DNA from: PALSA-1335 sp965231025
Lineage (GTDB): Bacteria; Patescibacteriota; Gracilibacteria; UBA1369
Assembly (NCBI GenBank): GCA_965231025.1
Contig: OZ246407.1
Location: forward strand, 1,054,001 to 1,118,000
DNA: 64,000 nt
Reading direction: 5' to 3'
Shown here: positions 1 through 8,857 of the stretch, piece by piece
Position numbering within the stretch: position 1 is the stretch's first letter
Layout of the letters: every line of letters begins with the position of its first letter
Notes under the pieces: model-generated
Seen by the model: the letters and a program-made list of their open reading frames with translations, nothing else
The model's database searches: none
What the model was told of the DNA's origin: nothing
Program-made: the position numbers and the translations under genes

Positions 1-753
1 TCATTTCTCAAAGATGAACAACCCGACCTCAAAGCTGATTTCATCATCGCCAATCCCCCATTCAACCAATCCGACTGGGGCCAAGATCTCCTCCGCAAAG
101 ATCCACGCTGGAAGTATGGTCTGCCACCGGCCAACAACGCCAACTTTGGCTGGATGCAGCACATGATCTATCACCTTGGCCCACACGGCATCATGGGCAT
201 GGTCTTAGCTAACGGCTCACTATCATCCAACACATCCGGCGAAGGAGAAATCAGAAAAAACATCGTCGAAGCCGACCTTGTCGATTGCATCGTCGCACTT
301 CCAACACAGCTTTTCTACAACACCGGCATCCCGGCCTGTTTATGGTTCATTTCCCGCAAACGTACAGGCAACGGTGACCGCAAACGCACCGGAGAAATCC
401 TTTTCATCGACGCCAGCAACCTCGGCCACATGGAAGACCGCACCCATCGCATTTTCACCGATGAAGACGTCGACAAAATCACCACCACCTACCACGAATG
501 GCGCAAAAACGGAGGAAAATACGAAGACACCAAAGGCTTCAGCAAATCAGCAACCATGGACCAAATCCAAAAGCACAACTTTGTGCTCACCCCTGGCCGC
601 TACGTCGGCATAGCCGATGAAATAGACGACGGCATCCCGTTCGAACAAAAAATAAAAGCACTCACCAGCCAGCTCAAACAGCAGATGGAAGACGAAAAAA
701 GGCTCAATGATGAGATAAAAAAACAATTAGAGAAAGTGGGATTCAAAATTTAA
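1..753 (+). CDS. hsdM: Type I restriction enzyme, methyltransferase subunit HsdM (5'-truncated)
   Basis: C-terminal part of the N6-adenine methyltransferase subunit of a type I restriction-modification complex; the frame is open from base 1, so the start lies outside the window. The catalytic motif IV NPPF is read at about residues 18-21 of the visible part, followed by the HsdM-type stretch in which ANGSLSSN precedes GEGEIRKNIVEAD. HsdM transfers methyl groups from S-adenosylmethionine to the adenine chosen by HsdS. It is the first visible gene of a locus that continues with two accessory genes, hsdS, an OLD-type nuclease and hsdR. The C-terminus ends in a short charged helix, as usual for HsdM. 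Identity is sure; the N-terminal half cannot be judged. Confidence 0.95.
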   Translation, partial: SFLKDEQPDLKADFIIANPPFNQSDWGQDLLRKDPRWKYGLPPANNANFGWMQHMIYHLGPHGIMGMVLANGSLSSNTSGEGEIRKNIVEADLVDCIVALPTQLFYNTGIPACLWFISRKRTGNGDRKRTGEILFIDASNLGHMEDRTHRIFTDEDVDKITTTYHEWRKNGGKYEDTKGFSKSATMDQIQKHNFVLTPGRYVGIADEIDDGIPFEQKIKALTSQLKQQMEDEKRLNDEIKKQLEKVGFKI

Positions 754-769
754 CAAACTAAAAATCAAG

Positions 770-1531
770 ATGGAAATAAAAGACTCAACAATCGGCGAAA
801 TCCTCGACAGCGAACGTGACATGGTTATCCATGGAGCAGAACTTTACGGCGAATTCTTCACAAATGCTTCCGAGCTCAATGACCTACTGATTAATTCTAT
901 TAAATCCATAGATGATCCTGGTAAATTTATTTTTCTTGCATTTCTTTCACAGATAAGAAAACACCACACATTAGCGCTTTTTTCAACAGCACGGCGACAT
1001 CATGTGCAAGCTGGGATGGACCTACGCCAAGTCTATGAGTCCACAGCTTGGGCCGCCTATGCCATGGGGAATTCAGAAGATAATAAATTTTATGAAATAG
1101 ACAAACAAGGAACCATCCATACTCCTGACAGATTAGGAAACGCACGTAATGAATGGCTTAATGCGAACTACAAAACAAAATCTGATGAGATAAAAAATTT
1201 AAAAAAAATACTTAATGAGTCCATTGCCCATTCAAACGTTGTATATACATGCCAAAATTTCAAAGCAAAACCGAGTAGTAATCCAGGATTCTTACTAACT
1301 TTTTTCGATGAAGAAAATGAATATCAGAACAAAACTGACCTTTGGTTTATTGGCAATACAGCTATGGGAATCCTGGACCTTTTTTATGGCGTGAATAAAG
1401 ATTATCGGGTTTTTACCCCAGTTGATGACTTCATCCCTCGATTGAGAAGCTTAATTGAGCAAAACAATCGACTAAAAGAAGAATTAATGAAACATCCAGA
1501 TTTTCTGAAAACAACTCAAAATTCAAATTAA
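770..1531 (+). CDS. Unknown protein inside the restriction-modification locus
   Basis: 253-residue, probably cytoplasmic protein with no signal peptide or membrane segment. I do not recognise the family. It is predicted mostly helical, with a central basic/histidine-rich helix (two HH pairs near residues 65 and 79, RKHH and RRHH) followed by an Arg-Gln-Val-Tyr-Glu stretch. The gene starts 16 bp after hsdM and 9 bp before the PIN-like gene, so it is most likely cotranscribed with the restriction genes. Base composition turns AT-rich within this gene compared with hsdM. A HEPN-like RNase partner of the next gene is conceivable because of the Arg/His-rich helices, but no clear Rx4-6H motif can be assigned; that is speculation. 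Confidence 0.75.
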   Translation: MEIKDSTIGEILDSERDMVIHGAELYGEFFTNASELNDLLINSIKSIDDPGKFIFLAFLSQIRKHHTLALFSTARRHHVQAGMDLRQVYESTAWAAYAMGNSEDNKFYEIDKQGTIHTPDRLGNARNEWLNANYKTKSDEIKNLKKILNESIAHSNVVYTCQNFKAKPSSNPGFLLTFFDEENEYQNKTDLWFIGNTAMGILDLFYGVNKDYRVFTPVDDFIPRLRSLIEQNNRLKEELMKHPDFLKTTQNSN

Positions 1532-1540
1532 TTTAATATT

Positions 1541-1951
1541 ATGGCCTTAAATCAAGGGCAACAACTCAAAGTTACACGGGATTCATGTGCAAATGTAAAA
1601 CTTCTCAAGAAATTAGAGCAAGAAGGTTTTATTAAAATATATGAAGTAATGACTGAAAACCAAACCAATAGCATTAAATCAAAAATTCTGCCTGTTGCGG
1701 TATATAACCACACAAAATACAACGAGTGTGTATATGGAGATGAAAATTCTTCTTATGGACCAATACGAGAAACTATAGGAAAACAAAATATTGGTGATGC
1801 AATAAAGCTCGAAGCTCATATAAGAAACAACCATGATTACTTCGTGACTGAGGACACAGATTTCCTTAATAAAAGGAGGGAATTAACCGAAAAATTTGGA
1901 ATTACAATAGTTACACCACTAGAATTAGCATCAATTTGCAATAATTCATGA
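1541..1951 (+). CDS. Small PIN-like domain protein
   Basis: 136-residue protein whose C-terminal half resembles the end of a PIN nuclease fold: an Asp at about residue 86 heads a helix (DAIKLEAHI), then a beta strand leads to TEDTDFL at about 104-110, where PIN domains carry their clustered metal-binding acids, then a helix and a terminal strand ending in ITIVTPLE. PIN proteins are Mg-dependent RNases, often toxins. The N-terminal acidic residue of the canonical site is not obvious, so activity is uncertain. The stop overlaps the hsdS start (ATGA at 1948), showing translational coupling to the restriction genes rather than to an antitoxin. Assignment rests on motif pattern only. Confidence 0.6.
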   Translation: MALNQGQQLKVTRDSCANVKLLKKLEQEGFIKIYEVMTENQTNSIKSKILPVAVYNHTKYNECVYGDENSSYGPIRETIGKQNIGDAIKLEAHIRNNHDYFVTEDTDFLNKRRELTEKFGITIVTPLELASICNNS

Positions 1952-3198
1952 TTACAGATCAAATACATTGGCAACAGACTAATCTTGGATCGATATCTTC
2001 CGATATTGCCTATGGCTATACAGAAAGTTCATCCAGCGAAAAAATCGGACCAAAATTCCTGCGCATTACCGATATACAAAACGATTTCATAAACTGGGAT
2101 ACAGTACCATATTGTCCGATTTCAGAGGAAAACCATAAAAAATATGCCTTAGAGGTCGGGGATGTAGTTATTGCCCGAACAGGCAACTCCACAGGAGCAA
2201 CTGCAACAATAAAAAAGGATATTGATGCAGTATTTGCTTCCTATCTCATTAGATTCAAGATTGATCCCCAAAAAGCGGATTATAAATTTGTCAATTTTCT
2301 GTTGAGATCAAATCAATGGAAAAGTTTTGTAAAAAGCATCAAAACCGGTTCGGCACAAGGAGGAGCTAATGCTAAACAATTCGCAAGCTTTCCAATACCA
2401 CTTCCTCCCTTCCCAGAACAGCGCGCGATTGCGACAATGCTTTCAAGTTTTGATGATAAAATCGAGCTTTTACAATCGCAGAATCAAACGCTGGAAGCTA
2501 TAGCTCAAGCACTTTTCAAGGAATGGTTTGTCAATTTCAATTTCCCAAATGCGGAAGGCAAACCATACAAAAAAAGTGGCGGCAAAATAGTGGAAAGCGA
2601 ATTGGGGGCTATTCCAAAAGATTGGGAAATTTCTAAATTAAAAGAACTAATAATAATTAAGAGAGGTGGCTCTCCAAGACCAATTCAAGATTTTATTTCA
2701 GAAAAAGGGCTTAGATGGCTCAAAATATCAGACGCAAGTGCAACAGTTTCCCCATATATATTCAAAATAAAAGAACATATAAAAATTGAAGGTTTAAAAA
2801 AAACTGTTCATTTAAAAGCAGGATCACTTGTCCTATCAAATAGCGCTACTCCCGGTATACCCAAATTTTTAGCCGTCGATTCCTGCATCCATGATGGATG
2901 GCTATTTTTCCCAGAATCTAAACTCTCATATAACTTTTTATATCTACTTTTCAAAGAAATAAAACCTAAACTTATTCAACAAGGAAGTGGAAGCGTTTTT
3001 ACCAATTTAAAAACAGATATTTTAAAAGAATATAATTTTCCAATTGCTCAAAGTGGAATATTAAAAAGATTCGATAAATCAATAGAAACAGTTTTTAACA
3101 AAATTTATAATAATGCTCATCAAATTCAAGACTTAACCATACTCCGAGATACAATTATGCCAAAGTTATTAAATCGAGATATTACAACAAATTATTAA
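1948..3198 (+). CDS. hsdS: Type I restriction enzyme, specificity subunit HsdS
   Basis: 416-residue DNA-recognition subunit with the usual two-repeat layout: target recognition domain 1 (about 1-150), central conserved helix region (PLPPFPEQRAIATMLSSFDD followed by a helix ending in ALFKEWFVNF, about 150-200), target recognition domain 2 (about 215-375) and a C-terminal conserved helix ending in LRDTIMPKLLNRD. Each recognition domain reads one half of a bipartite target, and the helices set the spacing and bind HsdM. The start overlaps the preceding gene by 4 bp (ATGA). The gene is AT-rich relative to hsdM and hsdR, which fits the known exchange of recognition domains by recombination. Length is normal for the family. 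Confidence 0.95.
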   Translation: MITDQIHWQQTNLGSISSDIAYGYTESSSSEKIGPKFLRITDIQNDFINWDTVPYCPISEENHKKYALEVGDVVIARTGNSTGATATIKKDIDAVFASYLIRFKIDPQKADYKFVNFLLRSNQWKSFVKSIKTGSAQGGANAKQFASFPIPLPPFPEQRAIATMLSSFDDKIELLQSQNQTLEAIAQALFKEWFVNFNFPNAEGKPYKKSGGKIVESELGAIPKDWEISKLKELIIIKRGGSPRPIQDFISEKGLRWLKISDASATVSPYIFKIKEHIKIEGLKKTVHLKAGSLVLSNSATPGIPKFLAVDSCIHDGWLFFPESKLSYNFLYLLFKEIKPKLIQQGSGSVFTNLKTDILKEYNFPIAQSGILKRFDKSIETVFNKIYNNAHQIQDLTILRDTIMPKLLNRDITTNY

Positions 3199-3206
3199 CC
3201 AAATTT

Positions 3207-4997
3207 ATGCGACTACATTCATTCCAAATAACTAACTTTAAATCAATTATCAACACTGGTGAGTGTAAAATTTCAAAAAATGACAATATTGTTGTACTTG
3301 CTGGACAAAACGAATCGGGAAAAACATCAGTACTTGAAGCATTAGAATTTTTTGGCAATGGGCCCAGTGAAAAATTTGAAAAATTTCAAAAAAGACAAGG
3401 AACCAACTACACAGAAGTTCGATGCAATTTCCTTATTGGAAAATCTGATAAAGAATATTTGGAAAACGAATTCCAAGGGTATGATGACGTTATAAAATTT
3501 TTAAAAAAGAAAAATGACATCCTATTAATCAGGAAATATGAAAATGGAGAAGATAAAAAAATTGAAATAGATAAAAACTTTTTTGACGATTTTCCAGGAA
3601 GTGAGACTGATGAATTAGATCAAAATCAAAAAAACGATATCCAAACCATCGCCCCAGACAAAACCCGCGAAACTTTAATAGGTGAGATGAATGAAAAAAT
3701 AAAAATTGATTTATTGCCTACTTTTAGCCTTTACAGTTCATTCGAAGACTTACTCCCATCAGAAATAAATGTCAGTGAGTTAAACAAAAGCAAAGCCGTA
3801 AAAGATTTTGAAACCGTTTTTGAAACTAAATTATCAAATATTGCAAACATCAAAGATCCCCGTGAAAGAAAAATGGCTATAAGGCAACTAGAAAGTAAAG
3901 CAACAGACGATTTCAATGACAGATGGAGCCAAAAAATCGACAGTATAAATGAAACGACAAAATACAGATTCACAATTAACATCGACAACGCCGAACCCAA
4001 AAAAATCCAGTTCATGATTGAAGGAGAAGATGAAATACCTCAGTTTTTAGAACAAAGAAGCCTAGGGTTTCGATGGTTTAGCGCTTTTCACTTAAGGCTT
4101 CGCGCACTAATGAAACAATCAGAAGATTTTGAATATGAAGAAAATGACAATAATATAATCATTTTAATAGATGAACCTGGCCAAAACCTACACGATATCG
4201 CACAAAAAGACGTAAAAAAAATCTTAAACGAAACCGCTGATAAACAAATACAAATAGTCTATTCAACACACAACCCAAATTTAATCGGAGATATGAACAC
4301 AAATGAAATTGAATACACCAGAATTAGACTAGTAACGAACGATAAGAAAAAAGGAACACTTGTTTATAATATTCCACAATTTATTTCTCAAAAAGGTGGT
4401 GGAAGCTTAGACACATTGTCACCTATTCGCACCGCTATGGGATTAAATTCTGTCGGCTCAATATTTGATAAAAATAAATATAACGTTGTAGTTGAAGGTA
4501 TAACCGATAATTACTACTTATCGGCTTTACGGGACCTCCTTGGTCATAATAAAAATTTACATTTTATTCCAGTTTGTGGTGTTGATAATGTAAAAAGCAT
4601 GGTCGGTCTACTTATTGGATGGGGAATGAATTACAAAGCTGTCTTTGACGATGATCCAAAACAAGGCCGAAAAGCATACAATGATCTAAAAAAACATTTT
4701 TTTGAAGACGATGACATGCTAGCACACAACCACATTTTAAAAATCAAAGATTGCAACGGCATTGAAGATATTTTTAGCAAACAAGATTTTAGAAAATTTA
4801 TTTATTTAAAAGAACTAGACGCAGAAGAAAAAAAGAAACAAAATTCAGAACTAGTTAAAGATTCAAAAAAAGAATTAGTAGCAAGAGAATTTCTAGAAAA
4901 AACTAAAAAAGAACCGGGAAATATCAATCTTGATGAGACAAGCAAAAAGAAAATAAATGGAATTTTCAACTGGCTTAATGAAAAATTCGAAATCTAA
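3207..4997 (+). CDS. OLD-family ATPase/TOPRIM nuclease
   Basis: 596-residue ABC-type ATPase fused to a TOPRIM nuclease, the arrangement of the OLD (overcoming lysogenization defect) family. Visible: N-terminal MRLHSFQITNFKSI strand typical of SMC/RecF/OLD proteins; Walker A GQNESGKTS at about 32-40; a family-like SLGFRWF before Walker B IIILIDEP at about 318-325; switch STHNP; then TOPRIM acids in VVVEGITDNYYL (about 428) and FDDDP (about 480). Several OLD homologues act in phage defence, alone or with partners. Here the gene sits between hsdS (8 bp) and hsdR (8 bp), so it is likely an accessory defence module of the restriction operon. It is very AT-rich compared with hsdR. It is not a GajA/GajB pair as far as visible: no UvrD-like helicase gene adjoins. 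Confidence 0.88.
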   Translation: MRLHSFQITNFKSIINTGECKISKNDNIVVLAGQNESGKTSVLEALEFFGNGPSEKFEKFQKRQGTNYTEVRCNFLIGKSDKEYLENEFQGYDDVIKFLKKKNDILLIRKYENGEDKKIEIDKNFFDDFPGSETDELDQNQKNDIQTIAPDKTRETLIGEMNEKIKIDLLPTFSLYSSFEDLLPSEINVSELNKSKAVKDFETVFETKLSNIANIKDPRERKMAIRQLESKATDDFNDRWSQKIDSINETTKYRFTINIDNAEPKKIQFMIEGEDEIPQFLEQRSLGFRWFSAFHLRLRALMKQSEDFEYEENDNNIIILIDEPGQNLHDIAQKDVKKILNETADKQIQIVYSTHNPNLIGDMNTNEIEYTRIRLVTNDKKKGTLVYNIPQFISQKGGGSLDTLSPIRTAMGLNSVGSIFDKNKYNVVVEGITDNYYLSALRDLLGHNKNLHFIPVCGVDNVKSMVGLLIGWGMNYKAVFDDDPKQGRKAYNDLKKHFFEDDDMLAHNHILKIKDCNGIEDIFSKQDFRKFIYLKELDAEEKKKQNSELVKDSKKELVAREFLEKTKKEPGNINLDETSKKKINGIFNWLNEKFEI

Positions 4998-5005
4998 AAC
5001 CTCCC

Positions 5006-8000
5006 ATGCCCCATCTCAACGAATCCGACGTCGAACAACTGACCATCGAACTCCTTGAAGCCGAAGGATACAAATACCTCGCCCCCGAAGTTCAAGAAAC
5101 CGAACACCCCGACCTCACTGAAGTCGTGCTAAAAGATCGGCTCAAAGCCGCCCTCAATCGCATCAATCCAAATATCCCAGAAGAGACCCGCCAACAGGCA
5201 TTCAAACAAATTCTCAACCTTCCAAGCCAAAACCTGGTTGATAACAACGAGGCTTTTCATCGCATGCTCACGGAAGGCATAAAGGTTGAACAATATGCAA
5301 AGGGTGAAACTCGCGGAGTGGAAGTAAAGCTTATTGATTTTGAAAACGAAAAAAACAATGAGTTTGTGGTTTGCAACCAGTTCACGGTCACACCCAGCGT
5401 GCACGGGCAAAACTTTGGAACCAAACGTCCCGACGTGGTGCTTTTGGTGAATGGGCTGCCACTTGTGGTCATTGAACTCAAAAATCCTGGAGACGAAAAC
5501 GCAACCGTTCACAAAGCATTTACCCAGCTTCAAAACTACAAACAAGCCATTCCAAATCTTTTTAACTATAACGAAATCCTGGTTGCTTCCGACGGGCTGG
5601 ATGCCAAAACTGGAACGCTCACCTCCAGCTGGTCGCGCTTTTTAGCCTGGAAAACAGTAAACGGCATACGTGAGGACAAAACAACGGTTCCACAAATTGA
5701 AACGCTTATCCGGGGCATGCTCCGACCAGATGTACTCTTAGATTTAATCCGAAATTTCACAGTTTTTGAAAAGTCCAAACATGAAGATCCACAAACCGGT
5801 CTTACCCAAATCGTAACCGAAAAGAAAACTGCCGCCTACCATCAGTATCATGCGGTGAATAAAGCCGTAGAATCAACAATTCGCGCAGCAACGCATACGG
5901 ATGGACTGATGGTGCACGAAAGCCCGGCTTCGTATGGTCTCCAGGATACTTCAAACCAACCCAAAGGTGACCGCAAAGCCGGCGTAGTCTGGCACACCCA
6001 AGGAAGCGGAAAATCACTTTCCATGGTCTTTTATGCAGGTAAAATTGTCCTGGCCATGGACAACCCCACCATTGTGGTCATGACCGACCGCAATGACCTT
6101 GATGACCAGCTCTTTGATACCTTTGCTGGAAGCAAACAACTCCTACGACAAGAACCGGTCCAGGCTGAAAGCCGTGAACACTTAAAAAAACTCCTCAAAA
6201 CCGCAGGAGGAGGAATCATTTTTACTACCATCCAAAAATTCTCACCGGAAGGAGTAGAAACAGTTTTTGACGAACTTTCCGACCGCAAAAACATCGTCGT
6301 CATCGCGGACGAAGCACACCGCAGCCAGTACGGATTCGGAGCTAAAACGACCATGAAAAATGGGCACGCTTTCACGAAATACGGCTTTGCCAAATACCTG
6401 CGTGATGCCTTACCCAACGCGTCCTTCATTGGTTTCACCGGAACTCCCATCGAAAAAGAAGATATCTCCACTCCAGCAGTCTTTGGCAATTACATAGATA
6501 TCTACGACATCGAACAAGCCGTTGAAGATGGTGCAACGGTCCGCATTTACTACGAATCGCGGCTCGTCAAAATGCACCTCAACAATGAGGACATTGCGAC
6601 ATTAGACCAAGAGTTTGAAACACTCGAAACCGAAGAAACAACAATCAAAGAAAAAGCGAAAGCAAAATGGACTCAACTGGAAGCCATCGTCGGCAATAAA
6701 AAACGTCTGGAAGTCGTAGCAAAAGACATCATCGACCACTTTGAAAAACGCCAGGAAGTTTTTGAAGGCAAAGCCATGATCGTCACTATGAGCCGTCGCA
6801 TCGCCGTTGACCTGTACGAAGCCATCATCAAGTTACGACCTCAATGGCACGATCAAGACAAGAAAAAAGGAACCATCAAAGTTGTGATGACATCCAGCTC
6901 CAGTGATCCAGAGAACTGGCAAATTCACCACACCACCAAAGACGAACGTCGCGAACTCGGCGACAGACTCAAAAACCCAGGCGATCCGCTCAAAATTGCC
7001 ATTGTCCGCGACATGTGGCTGACCGGATTTGACGCACCATGTTTGAACACCATGTACGTGGACAAACCCATGCAGGGCCACAACCTGATGCAGGCTATTG
7101 CGCGCGTCAACCGCGTTTTTAAAGACAAACCTGGCGGTTTGATCGTTGACTACATCGGCATCGCCTCCGACCTTAAAAAGGCACTAGCAACCTACACGGA
7201 AAACGGAGGAAAAGGCTCCCCTGCCTTCGACCAGGAAGAAGCCGTTGCAACTATGCTCGAAAAATTTGAAATTGTTGAACAACTCTTCAATGGATTCGAT
7301 TACAAAAAATATTTCAAAGCAGATACCAAAACCAAAATGACAACCATTTTGGAAGCCCAGGAATTCATTTTAGGATTGCATGATGGCAAAAACCGCTTCG
7401 TCAAAGAAGTCGGGCTCTTATCCAAAGCGTTTGCTCTTTCCGTCCCCCACCCCAAAGCCATGGAAATCAAAGACGAAGTTGGATTTTTCCAAGCAGTCAA
7501 AGCGCGTTTAATTAAATTTGAGCCGGGTGAAGGCAAAAAGAGCGACTTTGAAATTGAATCCGCCATCAAACAAATTGTGGACAAAGCTATCGTAGCCGAA
7601 GGAGTCGTGGATATTTTTGACGCAGCCGGAATCAAAAAACCAGATATTTCCATTTTGTCCGACGACTTCCTGGAAGAAATCAAAGGAATGGAACGCAAAA
7701 ACCTTGCCGTTGAATTGCTGAAAAAAATCCTGGGAGACGAAATAAAAACACGAACGAAAAAGAATCTCATCATGAGCCGAAAACTTTCCGAAATGCTCGA
7801 AAACGCCATCAAACGCTACCAAAACAACCTTCTCACAGCAGCCCAGGTCATCGAAGAACTCATCAAACTCGCCAAAGACATCAAACAAGAGGATGAACGT
7901 AGCAAAAACTTAGGCCTCACTGATGATGAAGTAGCTTTTTACGATGCATTAGCCAATAACGACAGCGCTCGTGAAGTCATGAAAGACGAAACCCTGCGCG

Positions 8001-8200
8001 ACCTCGCCCGCTTGCTCGTTGAAAAAGTAAAAGCCAACACCAGCATTGACTGGACGATAAAAGAAAGCGCACAAGCCAAACTCCGCGTCATCGTCAAACG
8101 AACACTCAAACAGTTCGGATATCCACCAGATCAACAAGCATTGGCCACCGAAAATCTGCTGAAACAAGCGGAGCTCTTGGCGGATGAGTGGACGAAATAA
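5006..8200 (+). CDS. hsdR: Type I restriction enzyme, endonuclease/translocase subunit HsdR
   Basis: 1064-residue motor and nuclease subunit. N-terminal PD-(D/E)XK nuclease: Asp in KRPDVVLLVNG and the ELK triad in VVIELKNPG at about 157-159, followed by the QLQNYKQAIP helix. Then the superfamily 2 translocase: Walker A HTQGSGKS at about 330-337, TDRNDLDDQL, DEAH in VVIADEAHRSQYGF at about 434, FTGTPI, and the C-lobe motif NRVFKDKPGGLIVDYIG. A helical C-terminal domain binds the methylase core. It cleaves DNA after ATP-driven translocation when the HsdS site is unmethylated. It follows the OLD gene by 8 bp and is the last gene of the locus. Full length, no frameshift seen. GC content returns to the level of hsdM. 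Confidence 0.97.
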   Translation: MPHLNESDVEQLTIELLEAEGYKYLAPEVQETEHPDLTEVVLKDRLKAALNRINPNIPEETRQQAFKQILNLPSQNLVDNNEAFHRMLTEGIKVEQYAKGETRGVEVKLIDFENEKNNEFVVCNQFTVTPSVHGQNFGTKRPDVVLLVNGLPLVVIELKNPGDENATVHKAFTQLQNYKQAIPNLFNYNEILVASDGLDAKTGTLTSSWSRFLAWKTVNGIREDKTTVPQIETLIRGMLRPDVLLDLIRNFTVFEKSKHEDPQTGLTQIVTEKKTAAYHQYHAVNKAVESTIRAATHTDGLMVHESPASYGLQDTSNQPKGDRKAGVVWHTQGSGKSLSMVFYAGKIVLAMDNPTIVVMTDRNDLDDQLFDTFAGSKQLLRQEPVQAESREHLKKLLKTAGGGIIFTTIQKFSPEGVETVFDELSDRKNIVVIADEAHRSQYGFGAKTTMKNGHAFTKYGFAKYLRDALPNASFIGFTGTPIEKEDISTPAVFGNYIDIYDIEQAVEDGATVRIYYESRLVKMHLNNEDIATLDQEFETLETEETTIKEKAKAKWTQLEAIVGNKKRLEVVAKDIIDHFEKRQEVFEGKAMIVTMSRRIAVDLYEAIIKLRPQWHDQDKKKGTIKVVMTSSSSDPENWQIHHTTKDERRELGDRLKNPGDPLKIAIVRDMWLTGFDAPCLNTMYVDKPMQGHNLMQAIARVNRVFKDKPGGLIVDYIGIASDLKKALATYTENGGKGSPAFDQEEAVATMLEKFEIVEQLFNGFDYKKYFKADTKTKMTTILEAQEFILGLHDGKNRFVKEVGLLSKAFALSVPHPKAMEIKDEVGFFQAVKARLIKFEPGEGKKSDFEIESAIKQIVDKAIVAEGVVDIFDAAGIKKPDISILSDDFLEEIKGMERKNLAVELLKKILGDEIKTRTKKNLIMSRKLSEMLENAIKRYQNNLLTAAQVIEELIKLAKDIKQEDERSKNLGLTDDEVAFYDALANNDSAREVMKDETLRDLARLLVEKVKANTSIDWTIKESAQAKLRVIVKRTLKQFGYPPDQQALATENLLKQAELLADEWTK

Positions 8201-8857
8201 ATTCAATTGCGTTTTACAAAAACATCGCTATAGTAAACCTTACCCAATATGGGGAATTTATCATTTATCATACCTCCGGTATGCTCAAATTTTTGAATTC
8301 CCCTGCGCTCTAGGGCCACGAATTGTGTGCGAGATCGTACGCACCGTGAATCGCTGTTCGCTAAAGGGGATACCATCTCCCCCAAGCTGGGGAAAGGAAC
8401 AGCTAGCCAGATAAAGGACGTTTCATGTTCCCTCAGGCAACCTATGAATCAGAAACCTCAGTTAGAGGAGACTGATCACGGCCCTGCGTAAGGCGACAAG
8501 AGCATAATAGGCTTAAGCAAGACCAACCGAAAATGAAACTTTCGGAGTCTTAGCTTTGAACGACAAAACGACCCCACCCGCACAATCGCCCCCTTTTTAT
8601 CGAAAGACGGCCAGAGCACAGGCTTTAGCGACCCGTCAGCAATCTGCCGCAAGGTAAGGTGCGAAGTCCAGGAAGGATAAACAAGGTCCATCCGCCTCAA
8701 TCGATTAAAGGAGGCAACTGGAAAACTGTTTCAGGATTGATCCACGAACGGGTGAAGATTTACTGACGAAAGCAGCCCATGGGAGGAATTGGAGGAAATC
8801 TGTACTAAAATTGACCTTCCAATAGTGGCTATAAGATGATATTATTTAAGTAAGAAG
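8201..8857 (+). other. 657-bp non-coding region with many stems; candidate large structured RNA
   Basis: No convincing protein gene on either strand; the only longer reading frames have no family resemblance. Several perfect stems are visible: GGGGAATT 8251-8258 with AATTCCCC 8296-8303, enclosing CATACC/GGTATG with a 3-base loop (8269-8283); TCCCC/GGGGA around 8378-8393; CCGAAA/TTTCGG 8527-8545; GCCTC/GAGGC 8694-8715; and a long-range ACCCG/CGGGT pairing (8631 with 8749). The stretch from about 8330 to 8805 has purine-rich single-strand-like segments between stems, as in large catalytic or structural RNAs. I could not match it to RNase P RNA, tmRNA, SRP RNA, 6S RNA, a group I core or a group II domain V. 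It could also be a decayed mobile element. Strand is not established. Confidence 0.4.

Noticed and set aside
8476..8700. Minus-strand reading frame of 74 codons within the same gap
   Set aside because: Composition is unlike the real proteins, no family resemblance, no leader; left as non-coding.
8251..8805. RNase P RNA, tmRNA, SRP RNA or an rRNA fragment in the gap after hsdR
   Set aside because: None of the conserved strings (for example GAGGAAAGTCC, a CCA-ended tRNA-like end, rRNA core words) could be found on either strand.
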